Positions 1 through 7,382 of a stretch of 46,697 nt of DNA are shown here, piece after piece. Numbering within the stretch: the stretch's first letter is position 1; every line of letters begins with the position of its first letter. The notes beneath the pieces were generated by a model. That model was not told the DNA's origin. It saw nothing but the letters and a program-made list of their open reading frames with translations, and ran no database searches. This DNA comes from a virus. Position numbers and translations under genes: made by a program. Location: positions 1-46,697 of the IMG/VR virus record IMGVR_UViG_3300009529_001231, one strand, 5' to 3'.

Positions 1-123
1 GCTCCCCTTCTGGCTACACGCCGACCAACCTTCCCCTTCTTGACCGCATTGACATCCCCCATGCCTCTAGCTAACGAATACAATAGACTTCTGAAACTCA
101 CGATTCCTCCTAGTTTCTATTCA
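1..123. repeat. terminal direct repeat, left copy
   Basis: The first 123 bases are identical to the last 123 of the window. An exact overlap of this size, with genes reading straight through it (the 42-aa and 47-aa genes), is what a circular or circularly permuted genome looks like after assembly. It is probably an assembly overlap rather than a biological terminal repeat. It covers the N-terminal part of the 47-aa gene and the last codons of the 42-aa gene. Confidence 0.97.
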
Positions 124-238
124 ACTCTCCCCACTTCTGCCAATAGATTTCACACGTCACATAATACTGCCAGTCCAGACCTTCCTGACCATATAGAACC
201 TGACAGCCTATCCTCCAGGCTTTAAGATGTTTTTGCAT
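110..238 (-). CDS. hypothetical 42-aa protein, Trp/Tyr-rich
   Basis: A short gene not resolved by a 60-codon cutoff. The ATG at 236-238 is preceded by AAGGAG at a 5-base spacing (minus strand AAGGAGATAGATG). The start lies 17 bases inside the end of the HD-domain gene. The product has four Trp and four Tyr in 42 residues and no recognised family. Its TAG stop overlaps the AGGAGG ribosome site of the next gene, so the two are almost certainly co-translated. Function unknown. Confidence 0.7.
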   Translation of the reverse strand: MQKHLKAWRIGCQVLYGQEGLDWQYYVTCEIYWQKWGELNRN

Positions 239-809
239 CTATCTCCTTCAAAGACGCCAATTCATCACAGAAATACATTACTTTCACCGCTGGGAAGTGA
301 TACCAAGCATTAGCCAAGCCACCCCCACGAAGAGGATATTCGCCGTTCTTCTCATCGAACTCATGGCAGCCATAGGGTCCCATATGATAGTGAATCATCT
401 TCTCTTCGAGTTCGGTCAGTTTGAAAAATTGCCTCACTATCATCAGCGACAATTCCCCATGCCCTTTCGGATGAGCCTTATTGACACTATAGTTCCCATT
501 CTCTCCGATATAGAGACCCACTTTACAGACATCATGGAGAAGGGCAGTAATGCGGACCGTCTCCCAAGGAACAGCAAGCCCTAAAGAGGCATTGTAATAA
601 TCAAGCAACTCAAGGACGTTCCAAGAATGATCCATCAATCCTCCAGAATAGTCATTATGATACTTCGTACTCGCTGGGCTCGTGAAATAGCCCTCTTCAT
701 CAAGCCAATGAATCAGTTCTTCTTGTGCTCCTTTGTCTCTCTCCATTATTGAGAGAGCATCCATTATCTCCTGCTTCCTATTCCTGTCTGGTGTTGTTTC
801 AGATTCCAT
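222..809 (-). CDS. HD-domain phosphohydrolase-like protein, 195 aa
   Basis: The ATG at 809 was chosen because AAAGGAGAAAG precedes it; an in-frame extension to 926 would run far into the terminase gene. Metal-binding residues typical of HD phosphohydrolases are visible: His61 (LMDHSWN), His92-Asp93 (ALLHDVCKVG) and further His residues near 113-118 (KAHPKGHGE) and 144-145. HD proteins of this size usually hydrolyse phosphate esters of nucleotides or cyclic nucleotides; in a phage this may be nucleotide-pool or signalling-nucleotide control. The substrate cannot be read from sequence. It follows terL in the same operon. Confidence 0.8.
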   Translation of the reverse strand: MESETTPDRNRKQEIMDALSIMERDKGAQEELIHWLDEEGYFTSPASTKYHNDYSGGLMDHSWNVLELLDYYNASLGLAVPWETVRITALLHDVCKVGLYIGENGNYSVNKAHPKGHGELSLMIVRQFFKLTELEEKMIHYHMGPYGCHEFDEKNGEYPLRGGGLANAWYHFPAVKVMYFCDELASLKEIDAKTS

Positions 810-870
810 CTTTCTCCTTTCGATATAAATCCCTATAAACCTCAAGCCACTTCTGCTGTACGCTTGCCAT
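799..870 (-). CDS. possible 23-aa micro-ORF between terL and HD gene
   Basis: The ATG at 868-870 opens a 23-codon frame rich in charged and aromatic residues that fills the 92-base gap between the terL stop and the HD gene, overlapping the HD start by 11 bases. No good ribosome site precedes it. It may be a real coupled peptide or the last piece of a decayed gene; the frame stays open for some 12 codons upstream of the ATG. Confidence 0.3.
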   Translation of the reverse strand: MASVQQKWLEVYRDLYRKEKDGI

Positions 871-901
871 CCAGTTGCTATCAAAGGCAGGGAATGGTCT
901 G

Positions 902-2458
902 TCAACCGATATTCAAACGCAAGCATTCCGCGGCAGCCATGCTCAAAGCCACAGCCAAGTCGATTTTCCTGTTCTCCGACTTCTTGACGAGTCTCAGTTT
1001 GTTGTCCTCATCTTTCGGTATCTTGGCATTGCAGTTCTGGATGTGGCTCCTGAGGTCGGGGTCGCCATCATGACGGATACGTTTATCTATAATCATGTGA
1101 TATAAATCATTGTCAGCGGTGAGCCTTTTATTGCCCTGATTGAAGTCTTCGAACCACAGCCCCAGCTCTTCCCGGTACTTCTTTACAAAGTATTCAAGTT
1201 GATAGGGGTCATAGCATACCTGGACAACATTAAAGTTCTCCTTGAGCCATCTCAGGAGATCCCCCGCTTGGTCATAGTCTATCTTGCCGCCCTCAGGGGG
1301 CGCCCACTTTCTGGCTAATCTAATAGCCACATTGTTCTGGGGGTCAGCAGGATCCCGTGAGACAACCACGAGTCCAAAACAATCACCGGTTACCGCGGCA
1401 TCCAGTCCGACGATTAAGGGCATCTTATCCCCGACAACTAGAGGAAGTGGATTCAGGCAGGCGTCCCACAATTCAATTGGAATGAATTCCGATTCGGCGC
1501 TCACCCACTCATTCAAGTGAAGTCTCCGAAACTGTGCTTCAGTCTGAGTAGCGGCTTCCGATTTATAATACGATGCACCGTGCTCCCCTTGCTGCCAGGG
1601 CATCCTTCTTGCTAATTCTCCAGAATCCCAGTAGGCGAATATTCCTGCCTCCTCATTCACCCAGCAGGGAATCAAGGAGTCGGGATTCGGGGCTTCGACA
1701 AAGCATCCATGTTCATAGTCGGTACCCAAGACATTCATCAAATCCTGAACTTGGAGCTGTCTACCATTCACCACGACATTTTCGTATAGTCCTTCTAGTA
1801 ACTCCGACTCACCCACGAACCCAGCATACGTCTCAATGAATCTGATAGAATTCGGCCTGGTCGGCGCCGGCGCCATCTCAGCCCAGAACCGCTTGGCTGC
1901 TTTGTCAGTGAAGCCCCAGAGCTCGGTCCAGACTGTCATCACTGGATTAGAACCTGCCTCTCCTTTATAATCTAGAGCAACAGCATGAACCTTTGAACCA
2001 TTGGGGATATATCTGGCCCGGGTATCTCTGAGGAGCCACTTGCCTGGTAGCTCTTGCTTGTCTCGGCGGAAATCAGGGTGAAGTTCTATGCTGGTCTTGA
2101 GGGCGGCATAGCCCTTTTCTTTTGCTTGGTCTGCATCATTCCCTACAAAGTAGACATCGCCATTGTCTTCCCAAGACTCAGCGGCCCATCTTCCTACCAA
2201 TCCACCGACAGCCGTCTTACCGCCTTTCTTTGTGGTACTGTAGATTACGGTCTTAAAACGGAACTTGCCTGCATCTCTTTGGAATGCATATCGAAGAACG
2301 GCTTTCTGATGCGGGCGAAGGTGGATTCTGTCTATTTCGGGGTTATCAACTGTGGCTTCGGCAAAGAAGTTATTCTCAGCCCAGGAAACTATGTCCCTGC
2401 GTCCCTTCTCATCAAGGATGGTATCCCTATATTCATGCAATTGGTTCAGGGTTGACAC
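902..2458 (-). CDS. terL: terminase large subunit
   Basis: The ATPase and nuclease that packages DNA into proheads through the portal. A Walker A-like loop STTKKGGKT lies near residues 74-82, a Walker B-like TVWTE near 175-179, and the RNase H-fold nuclease starts with VGLDAAVTGD, its first catalytic Asp near residue 353. At 518 aa it is of normal length. A GTG at 2456-2458 is preferred because GAGAGGA lies 6 bases upstream; the ATG at 2491 has no ribosome site and would overlap terS by 59 bases. Sits directly after terS. Confidence 0.93.
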   Translation of the reverse strand: MSTLNQLHEYRDTILDEKGRRDIVSWAENNFFAEATVDNPEIDRIHLRPHQKAVLRYAFQRDAGKFRFKTVIYSTTKKGGKTAVGGLVGRWAAESWEDNGDVYFVGNDADQAKEKGYAALKTSIELHPDFRRDKQELPGKWLLRDTRARYIPNGSKVHAVALDYKGEAGSNPVMTVWTELWGFTDKAAKRFWAEMAPAPTRPNSIRFIETYAGFVGESELLEGLYENVVVNGRQLQVQDLMNVLGTDYEHGCFVEAPNPDSLIPCWVNEEAGIFAYWDSGELARRMPWQQGEHGASYYKSEAATQTEAQFRRLHLNEWVSAESEFIPIELWDACLNPLPLVVGDKMPLIVGLDAAVTGDCFGLVVVSRDPADPQNNVAIRLARKWAPPEGGKIDYDQAGDLLRWLKENFNVVQVCYDPYQLEYFVKKYREELGLWFEDFNQGNKRLTADNDLYHMIIDKRIRHDGDPDLRSHIQNCNAKIPKDEDNKLRLVKKSENRKIDLAVALSMAAAECLRLNIG

Positions 2459-2900
2459 CAAGTATCCTCTCCACTTCGGCCAAGGCGGCATTTAATTCGG
2501 CATCACTTTTTCCAGATAAATCGGGTAGTGGTTCAAGTTGTATCTTGCCTGTGATATGTTCCTCTGTAGGCATATCTAGTCCGAGGAGTTTGGCTCGGCG
2601 CTCCATAATCCGGAGGGCTGCAATGATAGCTTTTGGGTCACCTCGCCTGATTCTTTTCATAAGGAAAAGAAATAGCATGTCAAGTCTTTCTATGTCAAGT
2701 TTCTTTAGTTCTTGGGCTGGACGCTGTGTTATTCTACGCAGGGCAGCTTCTACCCCATAGGCTGCTGCTTGACGGCTCCGATATCCCACCTTCTGAGCAA
2801 TAGCCTCAAAGGGAAGTCCTTGCTTCCTTAATTCAAGAGCCTCTCTTTGCCTCTCCCTGGCAGATATCCTCTGGGGATCACTTTTTGACCGTCTAGTCAT
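2433..2900 (-). CDS. terS: terminase small subunit
   Basis: A 155-aa protein with a basic N-terminus and a predicted HTH around residues 24-50 (LELRKQGLPFEAIAQKVGYR), then charged helices, as in small terminases that bind the packaging site. The ATG at 2900 follows AGAGGACAGGG. It overlaps the 3' end of the preceding 51-aa gene by 8 bases and runs 26 bases past the terL start. The assignment rests on position and fold pattern. Confidence 0.85.
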   Translation of the reverse strand: MTRRSKSDPQRISARERQREALELRKQGLPFEAIAQKVGYRSRQAAAYGVEAALRRITQRPAQELKKLDIERLDMLFLFLMKRIRRGDPKAIIAALRIMERRAKLLGLDMPTEEHITGKIQLEPLPDLSGKSDAELNAALAEVERILGVNPEPIA

Positions 2901-3048
2901 CCCTGTCCTCTACCGAAATCAACAACTCTCTACCATCAGCCTCAACAATAAGACCGGCCTTCTCCAAGAGTTTTTTCAATGCACAAAGCTCTTCCGGGGT
3001 TGCTTCTTCTTTTACCTTGACCTCAGCCAGCACCTTTATCTTCTCCAT
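2893..3048 (-). CDS. hypothetical 51-aa acidic protein, first gene after the terminase promoter
   Basis: The ATG at 3046-3048 follows AAGGTGA and lies about 20 bases downstream of the -10 box at 3067-3072, making it the first gene of the terminase operon. The 51-aa product alternates Lys and Glu (KVKVKEEATPEEL) and ends in an acidic tail. No family recognised. It overlaps terS by 8 bases, consistent with co-translation. Confidence 0.75.
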   Translation of the reverse strand: MEKIKVLAEVKVKEEATPEELCALKKLLEKAGLIVEADGRELLISVEDRDD

Positions 3049-3066
3049 AACGCTCACCTTATGTAT

Positions 3067-3095
3067 ATAGTAGATGAAGCGTTTGCACTTGTCAA
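3067..3095 (-). promoter_or_regulatory. sigma70-type promoter P1 for the terminase operon
   Basis: On the minus strand a perfect TTGACA (3090-3095) is followed after 17 bases by TACTAT (3067-3072). The spacer contains TGCAAACGC at spacer positions 3-11 (3079-3087), the exact reverse complement of the element at the same position in P4. It starts two bases after a stop codon and fires into the 51-aa gene, terS and terL. Confidence 0.85.
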
Positions 3096-3128
3096 GTTAT
3101 AACAAAACCTGCTGCCTCAGCCTCTCCT

Positions 3129-3332
3129 TTATCCTGAGTTTATCGTATTCCTGCTTGAAATCAATCTCCTCTTTATTGGGAAGAGTCTAATCTCAACAAT
3201 GCCTAAATACAGTGCCCAGAAGATGGGCTTCCCCTTGCACACTGCACAGCTTTTATAATCTCTAGGATAAGCCCAGCATTTTAAGCAAGGGGTTTGCCAC
3301 CACCACACAAATTGAACTCTATTTATCCTCAT
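3129..3332 (-). CDS. small Cys-pair protein, apparently frameshifted at its 3' end
   Basis: The ATG at 3332 follows GGGAGAGGAT. The product has two Cys pairs (CLKC, CAVC) that suggest a zinc knuckle, and a Trp-rich N-terminus. In the frame called here it ends after 67 aa with an unlikely Ser/Arg-rich tail. If one extra C is assumed in the CCC run at 3178-3180, the reading continues naturally as PNKEEIDFKQEYDKLR and ends at 3097-3099 with RQQVLL. See the separate finding. Function unknown. Confidence 0.6.
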   Translation of the reverse strand: MRINRVQFVWWWQTPCLKCWAYPRDYKSCAVCKGKPIFWALYLGIVEIRLFPIKRRLISSRNTINSG

Positions 3333-3347
3333 ATCCTCTCCCTTTAT

Positions 3348-3366
3348 TTGACCGCCCAAGTGGATT
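3348..3366. repeat. 19-bp direct repeat, copy 1
   Basis: TTGACCGCCCAAGTGGATT occurs here, between the 163-aa gene and the Cys-pair gene, and again at 3874-3892 inside the 3' end of the 49-aa gene. This copy appears non-coding and may be what remains of a local duplication. Confidence 0.8.
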
Positions 3367-3368
3367 TA

Positions 3369-3860
3369 TTAGCCCACCACATCCCATGCGGTTAGTTCCT
3401 TATGTGGCATATTTCTAAGATACTCTACAGCCATATCTATCAGGTGGTCAGTTGTTTTAACAGTTTTGATATTATACCTACGGCAAACAATGTCCACATT
3501 ACCTTTACGCCAGTACCCAGTAGGGCAGCAGACTATCATTGGCTTATCTTTGAATAAACCCAGTTCCAAAAGAGTAATAGGCGATTTAGTATCAGGGTCG
3601 AAGTTCATTAGGACAAGGTCAGCATCTTCTTGGGCTAGTAATTCCCACTCAACCTGTTCTCTAAACTGAGGATTATCAATGGACTGAGTCCATGAGGTAT
3701 CCCAATCATCACGCCTTGGATTTAGTATCGTACAATTTACCAATGACTTTGCAACACGTTCTTGCCAATTCTGGGCTTTTCCCATTTCAATGCTGCCAGC
3801 TAGAAATATTCTTGGTCTAGGATAACTCGTCCACTTCATTGGTGCTTTTATTTCAGTCAC
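3369..3860 (-). CDS. nucleoside 2-deoxyribosyltransferase-like protein, 163 aa
   Basis: Motifs of the nucleoside deoxyribosyltransferase superfamily are visible: RIFLAGSIE (17-25), LNPRRDDWD (46-54), QVEWEL (69-74) and SPITLLELG (93-101), whose Glu corresponds to the usual catalytic residue. Such enzymes move deoxyribose between bases or hydrolyse nucleotides; in phages they may salvage or modify nucleotide pools. The GTG start at 3858-3860 has AAGGAG 7 bases upstream and forms a GTGA overlap with the preceding 49-aa gene. Confidence 0.75.
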   Translation of the reverse strand: MTEIKAPMKWTSYPRPRIFLAGSIEMGKAQNWQERVAKSLVNCTILNPRRDDWDTSWTQSIDNPQFREQVEWELLAQEDADLVLMNFDPDTKSPITLLELGLFKDKPMIVCCPTGYWRKGNVDIVCRRYNIKTVKTTDHLIDMAVEYLRNMPHKELTAWDVVG

Positions 3861-4006
3861 ATCAAACTCCTTATTGACCGCCCAAGTGGATTATCGCACA
3901 GACCCATAATGACCAAATTGAAAGGTGATGCTTTAGACACAATCTGCAAAGGAGGACTTTGACAGAGTTTTGGTGGTCGGGCTTGGCTCCCCACTTGAGC
4001 AGTCAT
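3857..4006 (-). CDS. hypothetical 49-aa Pro/Ser-rich protein
   Basis: This short frame fills the 150-base space between the methyltransferase and the deoxyribosyltransferase-like gene. Its ATG at 4004-4006 lies 10 bases after the methyltransferase stop and its TGA overlaps the next GTG start. The ribosome site is only moderate (GAGAGTGAT). The sequence is unusual (QARPPKLCQSPPLQ) and unrecognised. A 19-base piece of its 3' end is repeated at 3348-3366. Confidence 0.6.
   Translation of the reverse strand: MTAQVGSQARPPKLCQSPPLQIVSKASPFNLVIMGLCDNPLGRSIRSLM
3874..3892. repeat. 19-bp direct repeat, copy 2
   Basis: Identical to 3348-3366. Here it encodes NPLGRS in the 49-aa protein, just upstream of the ribosome site of the 163-aa gene. 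Confidence 0.8.
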
Positions 4007-4016
4007 ATATCACTCT

Positions 4017-4763
4017 CTACTTCATTGCCCCAATGATAATAGTCACTGTATTCACTAAAGTTCCTGATAACTTGAATGATTCAGGGGGATTAGGGATTAT
4101 CCTGCTACCACTTATCAAATCCAAAAATTCTGTTGTTTTCCTATTCTGCCTGAAAGTAATGCCAGAAGCCATAATACTAACTAATCCCCCACTAGGCTTA
4201 ATACACTTCAAGGCGTGAGTTACGTGCTCTATATCTTGTTGTTTAGTAAATGGCGGATTCATAATTACACGGTCATATAATGGCTGTGGTTCTACTGAAA
4301 GAAAATCGCAACATTCAGTTTTCATAAATCCACGCTTCATTAAAGCTTCGCAATTGTCAGGCAATAACTCAAAACAATGGACATTACCATAGCCAATGAT
4401 TCTGGCTATCCTTTCAGCTATCGCACCTTGCCCTGCTGAAGGTTCTAACACCACCATATCAGATGTCAATTCAGCGTAAGAAATCATCCTATCAGCTAAA
4501 TCCAGTGGCGTGGTGAAGTAACCATAATCAGCAGATTTATTATATTCTCCAGTTAAAAGCACAGCTTCTAATTTGGCACTAGGGTTATCTGGGAATATAT
4601 GCCCCTTAGCTTTCCTATTCCACTTGCCCCCCATTGCTTCTAAAACCCCATTAACTTCAAGATATTGTTTCCTATTTAACTGCCCACAATTCAATGTAAC
4701 GATATTCCCATCAATAGAAACTCTACTTAAGATTGCTAAAACAACATCATCTATCTTTCTCAT
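4017..4763 (-). CDS. DNA adenine methyltransferase (NPPF type), 248 aa
   Basis: A class I SAM-dependent fold: motif I LEPSAGQG (106-113) and catalytic motif IV NPPF (169-172), as in N6-adenine DNA methylases. The N-terminal 80 residues carry a GGKWNRKAKGHIF segment seen in several phage methylases, probably target recognition. No cognate nuclease is nearby, so it likely protects phage DNA or marks it. The ATG at 4763 follows AAAGGAGAAGGGG. Confidence 0.85.
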   Translation of the reverse strand: MRKIDDVVLAILSRVSIDGNIVTLNCGQLNRKQYLEVNGVLEAMGGKWNRKAKGHIFPDNPSAKLEAVLLTGEYNKSADYGYFTTPLDLADRMISYAELTSDMVVLEPSAGQGAIAERIARIIGYGNVHCFELLPDNCEALMKRGFMKTECCDFLSVEPQPLYDRVIMNPPFTKQQDIEHVTHALKCIKPSGGLVSIMASGITFRQNRKTTEFLDLISGSRIIPNPPESFKLSGTLVNTVTIIIGAMK

Positions 4764-4797
4764 CCCCTTCTCCTTTCTATCTGATACTTCTGAGCGG

Positions 4798-5604
4798 TCA
4801 TGGTATCTCCTGCCTTAATGTGGCTTTATTATTAGACCAAAATACATCATCATCCCAAGTCTCAGTGTATAGGCATTCCCACAAGTTTTTCTTCAGGAAC
4901 ACCTTCACGTCAGCCTTATCACAGGCTTCAACTATCTTCCGAATGTCTTGAATTGCTGGAGGTCGATACGGTCGTGTCTGTGCGCCTAGAATGACCCAAT
5001 GATAATAGCTAATAATGCCCTGTATCGTTTCAGCCGACAGACGCCAATACTGCATCGGTTCAATCGACAGGTATTTGACCTTAGCTTGTATTTTAGCGAT
5101 GTACTTGTTCGCTTCTATTGCATCACTGGCATTACAAGCTGAGACACCAAGCCAAACATTAGAAGGAAACGGACTCCACTGAGGTAGGTTCTGCGGTTGC
5201 TTAGTAAGAAAAAGGAATGTGTGCTCAGGTCGTGCCCTTATTACCCGATAAAGGTGACCTTTGAGGCTATCAGTTGTTACCCCGCCAAACGGATAATTCA
5301 CTCGTATATTTTGAGTATAAGGGTTGAACTCTGGGCAATCCCAGAATAAGTCGCCCATAAAGGCACATAGTATTCGGCTTGGTTTCTTTAGATATAATGG
5401 TGAGAGCAAGGCTTCAGGATAGACTGTTGGGTTGAAACCATTCGGATAGTGGTCAGGGAATCTTTGCACTATGGAATAAGCCCAGCAGTTGAAGTTTCCT
5501 GCCTTGCACTTCCCGTCAATATTGTTTCCGCATCCACTAGCGAAGTTCCAAGCATAATCTCCATATTCAATTCCTGTTGGGCTTAGACGTGGTGTCTTAT
5601 TCAT
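4798..5604 (-). CDS. phage Gp37/Gp68-like DUF5131 family protein
   Basis: The 268-aa protein matches the pattern of the DUF5131 (Gp37/Gp68) family: an N-terminal WNFASGCGNN with three Cys (25, 33, 40), a middle FLFLTKQPQNLPQW and FPSNVWLGVSA, then YLSIEPM. The fold resembles radical-SAM-like TIM barrels and the three Cys could hold a metal cluster; the reaction is not known. The ATG overlaps the upstream 81-aa gene by 8 bases and uses AAGGAG. Confidence 0.85.
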   Translation of the reverse strand: MNKTPRLSPTGIEYGDYAWNFASGCGNNIDGKCKAGNFNCWAYSIVQRFPDHYPNGFNPTVYPEALLSPLYLKKPSRILCAFMGDLFWDCPEFNPYTQNIRVNYPFGGVTTDSLKGHLYRVIRARPEHTFLFLTKQPQNLPQWSPFPSNVWLGVSACNASDAIEANKYIAKIQAKVKYLSIEPMQYWRLSAETIQGIISYYHWVILGAQTRPYRPPAIQDIRKIVEACDKADVKVFLKKNLWECLYTETWDDDVFWSNNKATLRQEIP

Positions 5605-5842
5605 CCAGCAACTCCTTTACTTTGGCTTTATAAATGTCCTCTTCCGTTTCATTGGTGAAGAGCAAGCGGGGTTTTACCCACTCCACAAACTCCCTGACTT
5701 CCTTTCGGGCTGCTTTGAGTTGGGCATCTTTAAGGCTGTTTTCATATCCATCAAGTGTAGCATCACCAAACTGCTCCCGGATAAACTCCCGCAATCCTTT
5801 ATAACCAACCTCTATCTCTGGAGGTGTTTTAATCCTTTTCAT
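5597..5842 (-). CDS. hypothetical 81-aa charged helical protein
   Basis: The frame overlaps both neighbours (14 bases upstream, 8 downstream). The protein is rich in Lys, Glu and Arg with a long predicted helix (LKDAQLKAARKEVREFVEWV). No family recognised. Coupling to DUF5131 suggests shared expression only. Confidence 0.75.
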   Translation of the reverse strand: MKRIKTPPEIEVGYKGLREFIREQFGDATLDGYENSLKDAQLKAARKEVREFVEWVKPRLLFTNETEEDIYKAKVKELLDE

Positions 5843-6098
5843 CTTTCACCTTCTTCCAAACATAACCTTTTGAGTCACGTCTAGCTAAAGTATTTGTTCC
5901 AGTTGGGCAGTGCTGGCATTTCCAAGGCAACTCCTGATTATCAGCTAGTTTGACATAGCCTTTATCGAGGACTTTCTTGATTTGGGCATCGCATAGAGCT
6001 TTCCTTTCATCCCCGGCTGTTGCTGTAGATGGCAACGCATCGAAAATTTCATCCCGCTCCTCTTTGGTCAGTCTTAATGACTCTATGTCTTGGTTCAT
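5829..6098 (-). CDS. hypothetical 89-aa protein with one Cys pair
   Basis: The N-terminal half is charged and helical; the C-terminal half holds WKCQHCPTGT, a possible half zinc knuckle. It starts with an ATGA overlap on the preceding gene (stop 6095). No family recognised. Confidence 0.75.
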   Translation of the reverse strand: MNQDIESLRLTKEERDEIFDALPSTATAGDERKALCDAQIKKVLDKGYVKLADNQELPWKCQHCPTGTNTLARRDSKGYVWKKVKDEKD

Positions 6099-6469
6099 TT
6101 CTCCTCCTTTAATATCTTACAGATTGCCCAGAATAAAGCATCTTTCAGTTCCTTAGCAGTCCAAGTGACAATGACCTCTCTGTCCTTTTCAATGATTACC
6201 CAAGAGCATTGTGCCATAATGCCAGCAGCTTCTCTCTTGTAGGTGTGAGTCTTAATGACATAGCCCATGGCAGTAAGAGGTTCATACTTGAAGAGGTTGT
6301 TGAGGTCTGTAGGGGGCAAAACAAAATGCCAATGACCATTTTCCCCATAGGTTTCCTCACTTTCCCCCCAACAAATATCCTTACCCCTTATACACTCACA
6401 ATTAGGGTAGTGGTGCAATCCACACTTCTCCCAAAGCCACTCTGCCTGTTCTTTTGTTGGCTCAATCAT
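6095..6469 (-). CDS. hypothetical 124-aa protein, paralogue of the 165-aa protein at 6693
   Basis: The ATG at 6469 was chosen over one at 6511 because GGAGGAGAA precedes it and it overlaps the previous stop as ATGA. It shares with the gene at 6693-7190 the N-terminus M-x-EPTKEQ-x-x-W-x-W-x-KC, a central DLNNLFKY and a C-terminal ALxWAIxKIxKE, so the two are tandem duplicates that diverged in between. Typical of small phage early proteins; function unknown. Confidence 0.8.
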   Translation of the reverse strand: MIEPTKEQAEWLWEKCGLHHYPNCECIRGKDICWGESEETYGENGHWHFVLPPTDLNNLFKYEPLTAMGYVIKTHTYKREAAGIMAQCSWVIIEKDREVIVTWTAKELKDALFWAICKILKEEK

Positions 6470-6696
6470 TTCTCCTCCTTCAGCCATCTTTCTTTCAGAG
6501 CTTGCCACCAAGAGAAAAAGCTAAGATTATGATGTAGCTCTTGCAGAATAGTTATTTTTATCTCCTCAATGAGCCTCTCAAACTCCTTCTGGTAGAGTTG
6601 GTGGATTTTCTCCATGTCCTCATCGGTAAAACTTCCCCTATTTACACAGTCACTTATTAAATCACCAGCTTGTCTTCTTACTTCCTTACCCATCAT
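6466..6696 (-). CDS. hypothetical 76-aa helical protein
   Basis: It lies between the two paralogues, with ATGA overlaps at both ends. Mostly helical, with a Trp-rich LSFFSWWQALKERW segment near the C-terminus that could be amphipathic. Unrecognised. Confidence 0.75.
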   Translation of the reverse strand: MMGKEVRRQAGDLISDCVNRGSFTDEDMEKIHQLYQKEFERLIEEIKITILQELHHNLSFFSWWQALKERWLKEEK

Positions 6697-7190
6697 CTCT
6701 TCTCCTTAAATATCTTGAGGATTGCCCAGAGGAGAGCTAAGGCGTAGCTTTTATCTTCTCCCTCAAATTCATGTGGGAACTTGCTAATATTTGTGAAGCC
6801 TATAGTGGCATGTTTAATAGAGGAGTCAGTCCAATTTTTCTGTAGAATGATATAGTGTTCTCCAACCTCGTCCAATTGTGCATCAGCATACTTGAAGAGG
6901 TTGTTGAGGTCAATTGCAGGTACTTCTTCCCACCACTGTGCCCTGTCAGGAAATCCCTTGATTTTACCACTAGCCAGTTCTTCTTCGTATGTAGCCCTCT
7001 CATCGTAAGTAAAATCCCTATCTTCCTTGAGGTAGCACAGGCTTTTCGTTTTGTGGGGTGGACTATAGGGATTATCCTGCATCTCAATAAAATCACCACA
7101 TTCATCCCAAAAGCCTTTTCTCATTTCCACCCTTGTGTTCAGACATTTCCCCCAAAACCACTTAACCTGTTCTTTTGTTGGCTCAGTCAT
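6693..7190 (-). CDS. hypothetical 165-aa protein, paralogue of the 124-aa protein at 6095
   Basis: The ATG at 7190 has AAAGGAGAAGAA upstream and overlaps the stop of the 44-aa Cys-rich gene. The shared EPTKEQ, DLNNLFKY and WAILKIFKE blocks mark it as a duplicate of the gene two positions downstream. The middle is enriched in Asp/Glu. Function unknown. Confidence 0.8.
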   Translation of the reverse strand: MTEPTKEQVKWFWGKCLNTRVEMRKGFWDECGDFIEMQDNPYSPPHKTKSLCYLKEDRDFTYDERATYEEELASGKIKGFPDRAQWWEEVPAIDLNNLFKYADAQLDEVGEHYIILQKNWTDSSIKHATIGFTNISKFPHEFEGEDKSYALALLWAILKIFKEKR

Positions 7191-7321
7191 TTCTTCTCCT
7201 TTGACTGGCAAAACCCTCGCTTGCTTATCTTGATAGTTTGCCTCTTGCAAATCCTCAAATTTTGTAGAGAGTTGTTTATTCCACTATACTTGCAATCTGT
7301 CCTCTCACATATAGCGTTCAA
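7187..7321 (-). CDS. hypothetical 44-aa Cys-rich protein, TTG start
   Basis: TTG at 7319-7321 follows GGAGGAGAA, a near-perfect ribosome site, and the stop overlaps the next ATG (ATGA). Four Cys are spaced C-x4-C-x15-C-x11-C with basic residues between, fitting a small zinc-binding fold. Too short for standard callers. Function unknown. Confidence 0.68.
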   Translation of the reverse strand: MNAICERTDCKYSGINNSLQNLRICKRQTIKISKRGFCQSKEKK

Positions 7322-7331
7322 TTCTCCTCCT

Positions 7332-7353
7332 TTATTCCCTTGAGTAGTGGGGC
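7332..7353. repeat. 22-bp leader repeat, copy A
   Basis: TTATTCCCTTGAGTAGTGGG plus GC; copy B at 7703-7724 differs at one base. Both lie just upstream (minus orientation) of a strong ribosome site, of the 44-aa and 103-aa genes respectively. They resemble GC-rich interspersed repeats found between genes in some bacterial genomes. Confidence 0.75.
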
Positions 7354-7382
7354 AGTCCAGCTATCCTCCACCTCTTTTGTTC

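Noticed and set aside
2284-2760. 158-codon plus-strand open frame
   Set aside because: It lies antisense across the terS/terL junction, has no ribosome site and a low-complexity Ser-rich translation; a shadow of the minus-strand genes.
6800-7105. 101-codon minus-strand frame inside the 165-aa gene
   Set aside because: Out of frame with the coupled gene that has a clear SD and paralogue; a shadow.
7332-7382. 17-codon frame (ending APLLKGIKEEN) through leader repeat A
   Set aside because: The same peptide arises from repeat B in another frame context; it is the translation of a GC-rich repeat, and no distinct ribosome site supports it. Kept only as a possible leader peptide idea.
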